A DNA stretch of 10,544 nucleotides from positions 1 to 10,544 of the forward strand of contig CAJVYJ010000050.1 of assembly GCA_913009475.1 (NCBI GenBank), given 5' to 3'. Below the pieces are notes generated by a model, which worked only from the letters and a program-made list of their open reading frames with translations, was not told the DNA's origin and searched no databases. Origin of the DNA: an uncultured Actinomycetes bacterium (GTDB lineage Bacteria; Actinomycetota; Aquicultoria; CAJVYJ01). This document shows positions 1 through 5,416 of this stretch, one piece after another. The first letter of the stretch is position 1. Each line of letters starts with the position of its first letter. Made by a program: the position numbers and the translations under genes.

Positions 1-137
1 ACGTACGATATATCTACTGCGAGATGAATAGTGATGGTATGCAGTGCAATATGATATGTTCTGTCTTAAGAACATAGTCTTTTTCTAGTTTTTCTTTTTT
101 TCTTTTTCTTTTTCTGTATTTTTCTGTTTTTTTTTTT
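1..137. other. Non-biological left flank (poly-T and low-complexity read noise)
   Basis: This stretch lies outside the forward Illumina adapter, so it cannot be genomic sequence contiguous with the genes. It contains T-rich runs with scattered C (about 77-125) and an uninterrupted run of 11 T directly abutting the adapter. That is what is expected when a read passes the adapter and the poly-T of the flow-cell oligo and then loses signal. No gene or site should be called here. Confidence 0.93.
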
Positions 138-195
138 AATGATACGGCGACCACCGAGATCTACACTCTTTCCCTACACGACGCTCTTCCGATCT
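138..195 (+). other. Illumina P5 / TruSeq universal adapter (contaminant)
   Basis: The 58 bases from AATGATACGGCGACCACCGA to ACGCTCTTCCGATCT match the complete Illumina P5 plus read-1 primer sequence as I know it. The same sequence recurs as the reverse complement at the other end of the contig. It marks the boundary at which the real insert begins, at base 196. Confidence 0.98.
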
Positions 196-259
196 AGAAT
201 TGTTCTATGGCTGGTTGTTAGCTTTATTGTCGGGCCTACTGTTTAGCGATAATAAATTA

Positions 260-265
260 TATAAT
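260..265 (+). promoter_or_regulatory. -10-like TATAAT box immediately before the NifU-MnmA start
   Basis: A perfect TATAAT lies 9 bases before the ATG at 275, inside an AT-rich stretch (about 250-270). No convincing -35 hexamer is found at 16-18 bases, and no Shine-Dalgarno sequence precedes the ATG. If the box is used, transcription would begin almost at the start codon and give a leaderless message. The gene may instead be transcribed from an operon cut off by the adapter, so the box could be chance. Confidence 0.25.
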
Positions 266-274
266 GAATACAAG

Positions 275-1741
275 ATGAAGATTTCCAGTGATAAGAATTT
301 AATCAATGACCACTTTATTAATCCCCGCAATATCGGTGAGCTCGCTGATGCTGACGGTGTTGGTACTGCCGGCAACAGTAAAGACGGTGATTTCTTAAAG
401 ATATTTATCAAAATTGACGGCGATATCATTAAGCGCATAGCTTTTAAAGCCTTCGGCTGTCCGACAGCGATTGCCTCCGGCAGTATGACTACTGAACTGG
501 CGGCTGGACGCAGCCTGGATGAAGCGGCCATGATTACCAGCCAAAAAGTAGAGGCAGCCTTAGGAGGTCTGCCCGCAAATAAGGCGGATTGCTCCAATAT
601 CGGCGCCAAGGCATTACAGTCGGCACTCGAGGATTTTATCAGCCGAGATAACTTTAAAACAACGCGGCCGGTTGGCGAACGACGAGTCGCCGTCGCTATG
701 AGCGGCGGTGTTGACAGTTCGACCGCCGCCGCTCTGTTGAAAAGTGAGGGCTATGACGTCATCGGCATTACCATGCGCCTCCATAACGAAACACCGATAG
801 AATCAAGCCGCGCTTGTTGTTCTCCCCTTGATATCGACGATGCCCGTAATGTCGCCGCCCGGTTGGGTTTCCCTCATTACAGCCTCGATATGAGAGATAA
901 ATTTGAATCCAAAGTCATCAAGCGATTTTGCGATGAGTATCTGCTGGGCAAGACCCCTAACCCTTGTATGGAATGCAATCGTGAAATAAAGTTTAAGGAA
1001 CTGTTGAAAACAGCGCGCCAACTGGGAGCCGAGCATCTGGCAACCGGACATTATGTTGATATTCGTCATAACGAGACTACCGGACGTTACTTGGTTTACC
1101 GTTCAGTTGATAAAAATAAAGACCAATCTTATATGTTCTGGAGCGCCTCTCAGGAAGTACTCTCAAAACTGCTCATGCCGCTGGGAAATCGAACTAAGAA
1201 AACTACGCGTTCAATAGCGGAAAATTTTGACTTGGCGGTTGCCGATAAACTGGAAAGCCAAGAAATATGCTTTATCCCGGATAACGACTACAGGAGGTTT
1301 TTAACAGAATATGCCGGTTACAAACCATTGCCGGGACCTATTGTTAATCTAACCGGAGAGCGCCTAGGCGAACATCACGGCCTCCCCTTTTACACCATCG
1401 GGCAACGACGCGGTTTAGGGATTACCCACAGCGAACCCTTGTATGTAATCGAAATCCGACCCGATTCTAATACGCTGATAGTCGGATCCAAGAGTGAATT
1501 TAATACTAAAACCATCTTAGTCGGCGAAGTCAATTTTATCCCGTTCGACAACCTCTCCGCGCCTATGCCGGTCCAAGTCAAATATCGTTATAATATGAGC
1601 CCGGTTGACGCTGCCGTCGAGGCGATATCAGATACAGAGGTAAAAGTAATATTCGACAGTCCCCAGGGCGGCGTCGCGCCCGGCCAATCAGTGGTTTTTT
1701 ATGATAATGATATGGTTGTCGGCGGCGGTATTATAGAATGA
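275..1741 (+). CDS. mnmA: IscU/NifU-like domain fused to tRNA-specific 2-thiouridylase MnmA
   Basis: A 488-residue protein made of two families. Residues about 5-125 form an IscU/NifU-type scaffold domain ('DHFINPRNIGE', 'FGCPTAIASGSM', 'ADCSNIG'). Residues about 136-488 form a complete MnmA, which adenylates U34 of Glu, Gln and Lys tRNAs and thiolates C2. The MnmA half shows the PP-loop SGGVDSS (143-149), 'TPNPCMECN' (Cys231/Cys234), 'ATGHYVD', 'KDQSYMFW', the second catalytic cysteine in 'ESQEICFIP' (Cys332), 'GQRRGLGI' and the C-terminal barrel. Compared with E. coli IscU, Cys62 and Cys106 are kept, but the Cys37 and His105 positions are Asp. The linker is only about 12 residues. The frame is open back to the adapter, with a possible TTG at 200, but the domain begins right after ATG275 and the upstream 25 residues look unrelated. 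A nifS-like desulfurase often precedes nifU-mnmA in Gram-positives; here that region is missing. Confidence 0.93.
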   Translation: MKISSDKNLINDHFINPRNIGELADADGVGTAGNSKDGDFLKIFIKIDGDIIKRIAFKAFGCPTAIASGSMTTELAAGRSLDEAAMITSQKVEAALGGLPANKADCSNIGAKALQSALEDFISRDNFKTTRPVGERRVAVAMSGGVDSSTAAALLKSEGYDVIGITMRLHNETPIESSRACCSPLDIDDARNVAARLGFPHYSLDMRDKFESKVIKRFCDEYLLGKTPNPCMECNREIKFKELLKTARQLGAEHLATGHYVDIRHNETTGRYLVYRSVDKNKDQSYMFWSASQEVLSKLLMPLGNRTKKTTRSIAENFDLAVADKLESQEICFIPDNDYRRFLTEYAGYKPLPGPIVNLTGERLGEHHGLPFYTIGQRRGLGITHSEPLYVIEIRPDSNTLIVGSKSEFNTKTILVGEVNFIPFDNLSAPMPVQVKYRYNMSPVDAAVEAISDTEVKVIFDSPQGGVAPGQSVVFYDNDMVVGGGIIE

Positions 1742-1828
1742 CAGAAATGAAAAATGATAGTAAATAAGTAGCGCGCCGGTTCATCCGACGCCTTATGATT
1801 ATTGAGGGTAGATAAAAGCATTAAAAGA

Positions 1829-1842
1829 CATGGTTGGCCATG
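1829..1842. repeat. Small perfect hairpin (catgg / ccatg)
   Basis: Five-base arms around the loop ttgg form a short palindromic element. It lies just before the larger 1844-1865 hairpin in the same spacer. It is too small to be meaningful alone and is listed as part of the repeat cluster between the convergent mnmA and NIL genes. Confidence 0.4.
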
Positions 1843-1843
1843 G

Positions 1844-1865
1844 ATTCCCGATCGGAGTCGGGAAT
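1844..1865. repeat. Hairpin repeat of the ATTCCCGA...TCGGGAAT type
   Basis: Perfect 8-base arms (1844-1851 and 1858-1865) enclose a 6-base loop. The right arm and its continuation GACA recur downstream at 1884-1895. Elements with this ATTCCCG/CGGGAAT core followed by GACA resemble dispersed intergenic repeats I recall from many bacterial genomes; that resemblance is from memory. A role as a structural repeat or weak bidirectional transcription stop between convergent genes is inference. Confidence 0.6.
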
Positions 1866-1919
1866 GACAGGCGTAAAGGTTGGTCGGGAATGACAAACGT
1901 GAGGTGAATCGGGGGACGG
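1858..1919. repeat. Degenerate tandem repeat, period about 25-26 bases
   Basis: Two units, 1858-1883 and 1884-1908, share the identical 12-base start TCGGGAATGACA and similar tails (GCGTAAAGGT against ACGTGAGGT). A third decayed unit starts TCGGGGGAC at 1909. The first unit overlaps the right arm of the 1844-1865 hairpin, so the tandem probably grew from that repeat. No coding function is seen. Confidence 0.55.
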
Positions 1920-1933
1920 GTTACGGGGGACGG
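1910..1933. repeat. Direct repeat of CGGGGGACGG (two copies, 14-base period)
   Basis: The decamer CGGGGGACGG occurs at 1910-1919 and again at 1924-1933, separated by gtta. It directly follows the 26-base tandem and directly precedes the 28-base palindrome, which adds to the repeat density of this spacer. Confidence 0.6.
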
Positions 1934-1934
1934 T

Positions 1935-1962
1935 GTAGAGACGTTGCATGCAACGTCTCTAC
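1935..1962. repeat. Perfect 28-base palindrome (GTAGAGACGTTGCA / TGCAACGTCTCTAC)
   Basis: The two 14-base halves are exact reverse complements with no loop, centred on the GCATGC at 1946-1951. Palindromes with GTAGAGACG...CGTCTCTAC ends recall abundant dispersed elements in several bacterial phyla (memory, not checked here). Lying between convergent genes, it would form a strong hairpin in transcripts from either side. There is no U-tract after it on either strand, so it is not a standard intrinsic terminator. Confidence 0.75.
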
Positions 1963-1979
1963 TGCTGGGAAGTTCTTCG

Positions 1980-2024
1980 AGCTAGAGTTCGGGCTGAAAA
2001 GTACCGTCAGCCGGAACTCTAGCT
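1980..2024. repeat. 45-base inverted-repeat element overlapping the 3' end of the NIL gene
   Basis: Arms of 18 bases (1980-1997 and 2007-2024, one mismatch) flank the 9-base loop AAAGTACCG. The right arm includes the TAG stop (2019-2021, minus strand) of the NIL-domain gene. The pentamer TTCGA lies at 1976-1980 and again at 2025-2029, which looks like a small target-site duplication, although it overlaps the first base of the left arm. Neither side has a T-run, so it may be a mobile miniature element or hairpin rather than a normal terminator. Confidence 0.65.
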
Positions 2025-2261
2025 TTCGATGACATCGCCTTCCAACAGATCGACCTGAACGCCAACCTCATCCAGATAAGCAAGCCCTTTCTTTAAATCC
2101 TCATCACTGCCGTCGATCTCCAATATTACCCAGCCGACTTGTCTTTCCACGTTGGCCCGCCTGACATTGGTGACAATATTAAAATTTATTCCCAGATTAT
2201 AGATGACCGGTTCCTTAATCAATTCCTCCGGAAAAGTTAATCGAACACGTTTTTTAGCCAT
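2019..2261 (-). CDS. Stand-alone NIL-domain protein
   Basis: An 80-residue protein consisting of one NIL domain, the ferredoxin-like fold found at the C-terminus of MetN methionine ABC-transporter ATPases and in some sulfur-amino-acid enzymes. The recognisable parts are 'RVRLTFPEELIKEPVIYNL', 'FNIVTNVRRANV' and 'GWVILEIDG'. There is no signal peptide, membrane segment or cysteine, so it should be cytosolic. By family it is likely to be a small-molecule (amino-acid) sensing or regulatory domain, but here nothing shows a partner. The ATG at 2261 has a strong AGGAGG (2267-2272) at good spacing. It lies 87 bases downstream of murJ on the same strand. The final codon and stop lie inside an inverted-repeat element, so the original C-terminus may have been slightly altered. 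Confidence 0.85.
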   Translation of the reverse strand: MAKKRVRLTFPEELIKEPVIYNLGINFNIVTNVRRANVERQVGWVILEIDGSDEDLKKGLAYLDEVGVQVDLLEGDVIES

Positions 2262-2266
2262 AATTA

Positions 2267-2272
2267 CCTCCT
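2267..2272 (-). promoter_or_regulatory. Strong ribosome binding site AGGAGG for the NIL gene
   Basis: On the minus strand AGGAGG is followed by taatt and then the ATG (5-base spacing). It is the closest match to the consensus Shine-Dalgarno in the window. It fixes the start of this short gene and argues that it is really translated. Confidence 0.85.
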
Positions 2273-2348
2273 AGAAGTACTTCCAAACAACCAATCTACT
2301 TCGTAACTCTTAATAAAATCGCCGCGCTCAAAATTATAAAAAATCGAC

Positions 2349-3932
2349 TCAACTTTTAATTTTCCTTAAAACGCCCGCGAATATGGAACGAATAAAATCA
2401 AGCTCTTCCGTTTTTATAATGATATTAATCACCAAATATACGAAAATTCCCACGGTGGAGCCAACAACCAACTGCGCTACGCTGGCGCCAAAACTATCAC
2501 CCCGCAAAGCAGGTATCTGTAATACTAGCACAATCGCCGCCCCCATGAGAATAGACGCCAAAGCAAATCTGACAGTCCTAACAACAATCTTTCGCGCTCC
2601 CAACGGGCCAATACGCCGACGTATCGCTATCAACAGTAACGACATAGTAAAAATATAAGTCAAACTATTGCCCAGTGACAATCCGGCCACTTCAAAGTAA
2701 CGGACTAAAATTATATCGAGCGTGACCATCAGCGGCACGCCTAAAGCGTTGATTTTCATAGGAGTTATAGTATCTTTTCTGGCATAAAACATCCTGGTCA
2801 AAAAGATATGGACGGCAAAAGGAAATAAACCCAATACAAAATATGATAAGACCTTAGCTGTCTGAATACTGCCGGCGTAAGAGAAATTATAATGGTGGAG
2901 TGTTGCCAATATCAGCGGGCGGCTTAATAGAAATATGGCGACGGTAGCCGGCAATATCACAAATCCCGTAGCGCGAATACCTAAGGAGAGGCTTTCTTTG
3001 AACGAGCTGATTTCTTTTTTAGACGCCTGTTCGGAGATGCGAGGAAACAAGGCGGTCGCGATGGAAACCGCTAGAATACCGTAAGGAAGTTGATAGAAGC
3101 GCCAGGCGTAAGTCCAAGCGGTAAAACCGCCCTCATATTTATAAGCCAGCAAATTAACTACTATCTGTCCCAGCTGATTGCTGGTGACATAGCCCAGTAT
3201 CGGCAGTGACAATGAAGCCATTTTCAGAAAAGCGGCATCATGGAAGTCAAGTATCCAATAATGTTTATAACCGGCCTTAAACAAGGCCGGAAACTGAACC
3301 AGAGCCATGGCCAACACTCCCAAAGTCGTACCTAGAGCCAAACCGACCAATGCGGCTTGCGGGTGAGTGCGATGCAGCGGCAAATAGACAAACAACACCG
3401 TAAATATAGTTACCAGATTATTAAAGATGGGAGCGGCGGCTGGCCAAGTAAATCGGCGAAATGACTGGAGGATACCGTTCAAGACGGCGCAAAAGCCGTA
3501 GAATACTATCTCCCAGACAAAATATTTAAAGAAAAAACTGGCCATCCCGACTTTATCAGCGCTTGCCGGAGTAAGAAAAGTTTGCGCGCGGATAATATAA
3601 TATGAGAATATCGTGCCCAGTATGGCAATGCCGACCAAGAATATTGTCGAGATATTAACGATATTACTCGCTATACGCCAAGCATCTTCTTTATCTTTAA
3701 TCAAATAATCCATAAAGATAGGAATAAAAATGGAGGTCAATATACCGCCCAAGACTAACTCGAAAAGCATATTAGGTATTGTGTTCGCTAAATTATATGA
3801 ATCAGAAAGGCTGCCTATACCTAAGCTGAAGGCCAGAACCATTATAGCTATAAAGCCGGTGAAGCGGCTGATGGCGGTTAACAGCGAAATGGTTGCCGTA
3901 GATTTTGCCAGTGAGACGTTTTCTTTTACCAA
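2349..3932 (-). CDS. murJ: Lipid II flippase MurJ (MviN family)
   Basis: A 527-residue polytopic inner-membrane protein of the MOP/MviN superfamily, which flips lipid-linked peptidoglycan precursor outward. The length and roughly 14 hydrophobic segments fit. Family landmarks are 'SRFTGF' (22-27), 'NLANTIPN' (47-54), 'ELVLGGILTSIFIPIF' (58-73), 'LNGILQSFRRFTWPAAAPIFNN' in two parts (151-160, 161-172), 'YAWRFYQLPYGILAVS' (275-290) and 'FYARKDTITPMK'. Against E. coli MurJ as I recall it, Arg18 and Arg270 are matched (Arg23, Arg278), but the Arg24, Arg52 and Glu273 positions are Ala, Glu and Gln, a pattern closer to Gram-positive members. The start is TTG at 3932, with AAAGGA (3937-3942) four bases upstream. 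The gene diverges from rpsT across a 182-base gap and precedes the NIL gene. Confidence 0.93.
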   Translation of the reverse strand: MVKENVSLAKSTATISLLTAISRFTGFIAIMVLAFSLGIGSLSDSYNLANTIPNMLFELVLGGILTSIFIPIFMDYLIKDKEDAWRIASNIVNISTIFLVGIAILGTIFSYYIIRAQTFLTPASADKVGMASFFFKYFVWEIVFYGFCAVLNGILQSFRRFTWPAAAPIFNNLVTIFTVLFVYLPLHRTHPQAALVGLALGTTLGVLAMALVQFPALFKAGYKHYWILDFHDAAFLKMASLSLPILGYVTSNQLGQIVVNLLAYKYEGGFTAWTYAWRFYQLPYGILAVSIATALFPRISEQASKKEISSFKESLSLGIRATGFVILPATVAIFLLSRPLILATLHHYNFSYAGSIQTAKVLSYFVLGLFPFAVHIFLTRMFYARKDTITPMKINALGVPLMVTLDIILVRYFEVAGLSLGNSLTYIFTMSLLLIAIRRRIGPLGARKIVVRTVRFALASILMGAAIVLVLQIPALRGDSFGASVAQLVVGSTVGIFVYLVINIIIKTEELDFIRSIFAGVLRKIKS

Positions 3933-4051
3933 TTAATCCTTTCCGATATACAACTGTTTCCTCTTTTTTATCTGGACGATATAATTTTTCGGCCGGATAT
4001 CTAGGTTATTATATATTGTTAGCTCACTACTTACTATATTAAACACACTCC

Positions 4052-4080
4052 TTGCGGGGTAATAATATTTATGCTAATAT
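4052..4080 (+). promoter_or_regulatory. Candidate sigma-A/sigma-70 promoter for rpsT
   Basis: TTGCGG at 4052-4057 and TAATAT at 4075-4080 are separated by exactly 17 bases and would place the transcript start near 4087, about 28 bases before the TTG start of rpsT. It lies in the AT-rich gap between divergent murJ and rpsT. A second AT box (CATAAT, 4092-4097) has no good -35 partner. No equally good minus-strand promoter for murJ was found. Confidence 0.45.
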
Positions 4081-4100
4081 TTACCAGCTTTCATAATATA

Positions 4101-4106
4101 AAGGAG
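4101..4106 (+). promoter_or_regulatory. Ribosome binding site AAGGAG that fixes the rpsT TTG start
   Basis: AAGGAG lies 8 bases before TTG at 4115. That spacing, together with the N-terminal match 'MANIKSQIKRNK' to ribosomal protein S20, makes the TTG the real start codon although it is non-AUG. Confidence 0.8.
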
Positions 4107-4114
4107 AATAAAGA

Positions 4115-4375
4115 TTGGCTAACATTAAATCGCAGATAAAGCGTAATAAACAGTCCGAGGTTGCGCGCCAACGTAATAAAAAGTCAAAGTCGGCTTTAAA
4201 GACTTATATCAATAAATTCGAGGAGACAATCGCCGGTAAGGATAAAAAGGCAGCTAAGGACGCTCTAACTCAAGCGGTCTCACGTTTGGATAAAGCCGCG
4301 TCCAAGGGGCTTATCCATCATAATAACGCCGCTGTCAAGAAATCACGGTTAACCAAAAAATTTAACGCGCTCTAA
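4115..4375 (+). CDS. rpsT: 30S ribosomal protein S20
   Basis: An 86-residue, very basic, helical protein of normal S20 length that binds 16S rRNA in the small-subunit body and foot. The family pattern is clear: 'MANIKSQIKRNKQSE' at the start, 'RNKKSKSALKTYI' (21-33), 'AVSRLDKAASKGLIHHNNAA' (54-73) and the C-terminal 'KKSRLTKKFNAL'. It starts with TTG, as E. coli rpsT does, where the UUG start is tied to autogenous control; a similar control here is inference. It is read opposite to murJ upstream and converges on holA, with the last 14 bases overlapping the end of holA and no terminator between them. Confidence 0.97.
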   Translation: MANIKSQIKRNKQSEVARQRNKKSKSALKTYINKFEETIAGKDKKAAKDALTQAVSRLDKAASKGLIHHNNAAVKKSRLTKKFNAL

Positions 4376-5369
4376 AATTATCAGCCATATCCACTAACAG
4401 CTCTTCTAAAATCAGACTGGTTTGCCGTTCTGATCTTTTTCGTTTTAAATCTGATTCCGCCAGTAATTTAAGCGAGTTCTTTATACTTTCACTCTTGAGC
4501 GTCCGGGCCTGTTTCTTTAAAAAATATAATCTACCTGATGATATTTTTAGCTTTGTCATAAGTTCCTTGTCGGACAATCCTTGAGACGCCCGACCTTTAA
4601 CTCTAAGAAGTAAACGGAGTTGTCTCTCTAAATTATAAAAAATCTGACCGCCGGCGGCCGTATTGGCAACCAAACCATCCAACATTAATAGGGCTTGCTG
4701 CTTTTCACCTTTAAGCACGCAGCCCATTAAGTTAAAGACCTCCGCTTCCCCGGACGGGCAGACAATGGGTTTGACCCCGGCCAAATCAATTTTTTTTACC
4801 GCTTCGTTATAAAGTGATATTTTTTCTATCTCGCTATCTAAAAGCCAAAGATCTTCAGCAATAGTCTCCGATAAATAATTTAAAGCGTCGCTGGTAATGA
4901 CCTTATCGCGACGTTGAAAAGCTTTTTTAATATATGGAGTAATGTTGTTGCTGCTAAATTTATATTCAAAAGCCAGGCCCTTTTTATTCGCGTCTTTAAA
5001 GAGACGCGTACGTTTATTAACGATAACCTTACCAAACCTGTCAGACCCGGCTTGAACAAGAATAAGAATCGTTTCCGGAGCAGGGTCCGCGAAATAATCA
5101 GCTAATTTGTTCTTGTCTCCCGTGCTTAAGGAGTCATAATCATAGACCACCACCAGGCGTTTTCGCGACATAAAAGGCAAAGTAACGCAGACATTTATAA
5201 TCTCATCGGCAGAAACAGGCGGGAAGAATTTTTGATAATTCATCGACATATCGATATCAGCGGCTAAGGCTGACTTGATTCGGTCGATAGCTTCATCGAG
5301 TAGATAACTTTGCGAGCCGTAAATTAAATAAGCGGACTTGAGATTTTCCAGAACTTTAGATTTTGCCAT
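4362..5369 (-). CDS. holA: DNA polymerase III subunit delta
   Basis: A 335-residue clamp-loader delta subunit, which opens the beta sliding clamp in the replisome. The family start 'AYLIYGSQSYLLDEAIDRI' (13-31) matches the 'YLLYGEE.YL..EAL' pattern, followed by 'LPFMSRKRLVVVYDYD' near 64-79, the 'AEDLWLLDSEIEKISLY' region near 170-186 and the helical collar domain with 'ERQLRLLLRVK'. No intact Walker A is present, as expected for delta. The position directly after comEC and facing rpsT is the usual Gram-positive arrangement. The ATG at 5369 has only a weak purine-rich stretch before it (ggtag), 47 bases after comEC, so translation may depend on the upstream operon. The TAA lies inside the end of rpsT. 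Confidence 0.93.
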   Translation of the reverse strand: MAKSKVLENLKSAYLIYGSQSYLLDEAIDRIKSALAADIDMSMNYQKFFPPVSADEIINVCVTLPFMSRKRLVVVYDYDSLSTGDKNKLADYFADPAPETILILVQAGSDRFGKVIVNKRTRLFKDANKKGLAFEYKFSSNNITPYIKKAFQRRDKVITSDALNYLSETIAEDLWLLDSEIEKISLYNEAVKKIDLAGVKPIVCPSGEAEVFNLMGCVLKGEKQQALLMLDGLVANTAAGGQIFYNLERQLRLLLRVKGRASQGLSDKELMTKLKISSGRLYFLKKQARTLKSESIKNSLKLLAESDLKRKRSERQTSLILEELLVDMADNFRAR

Positions 5370-5416
5370 ACTACCATTTTGTCAGTCTATATGACGGGGG
5401 TCAAATGTTTTTTGCC

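Noticed and set aside
200..274. N-terminal extension of NifU-MnmA from a TTG at 200
   Set aside because: The 25 residues are hydrophobic, unlike any NifU or IscU N-terminus, have no ribosome binding site, and begin 5 bases from the adapter. The conserved domain starts right after ATG275.
264..278. ATG at 264 as an alternative start
   Set aside because: It is out of frame and reaches a stop after four codons.
205..609. 134-residue minus-strand frame opposite the NifU domain
   Set aside because: It is antisense to a strongly conserved coding region and resembles no family.
1699..1896. 65-residue minus-strand frame across the end of mnmA and the repeat spacer
   Set aside because: It is antisense to mnmA in part and is otherwise a translation of the hairpin repeats ('CHSRLRSGIHGQPC'-type sequence). 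There is no ribosome binding site or family match.
2262..2348. Terminator between murJ and the NIL gene
   Set aside because: A GC-rich patch (GCGCGGCG on the minus strand) is followed by ATTTTA, but I found no pairing arm, so read-through or a promoter here is equally possible.
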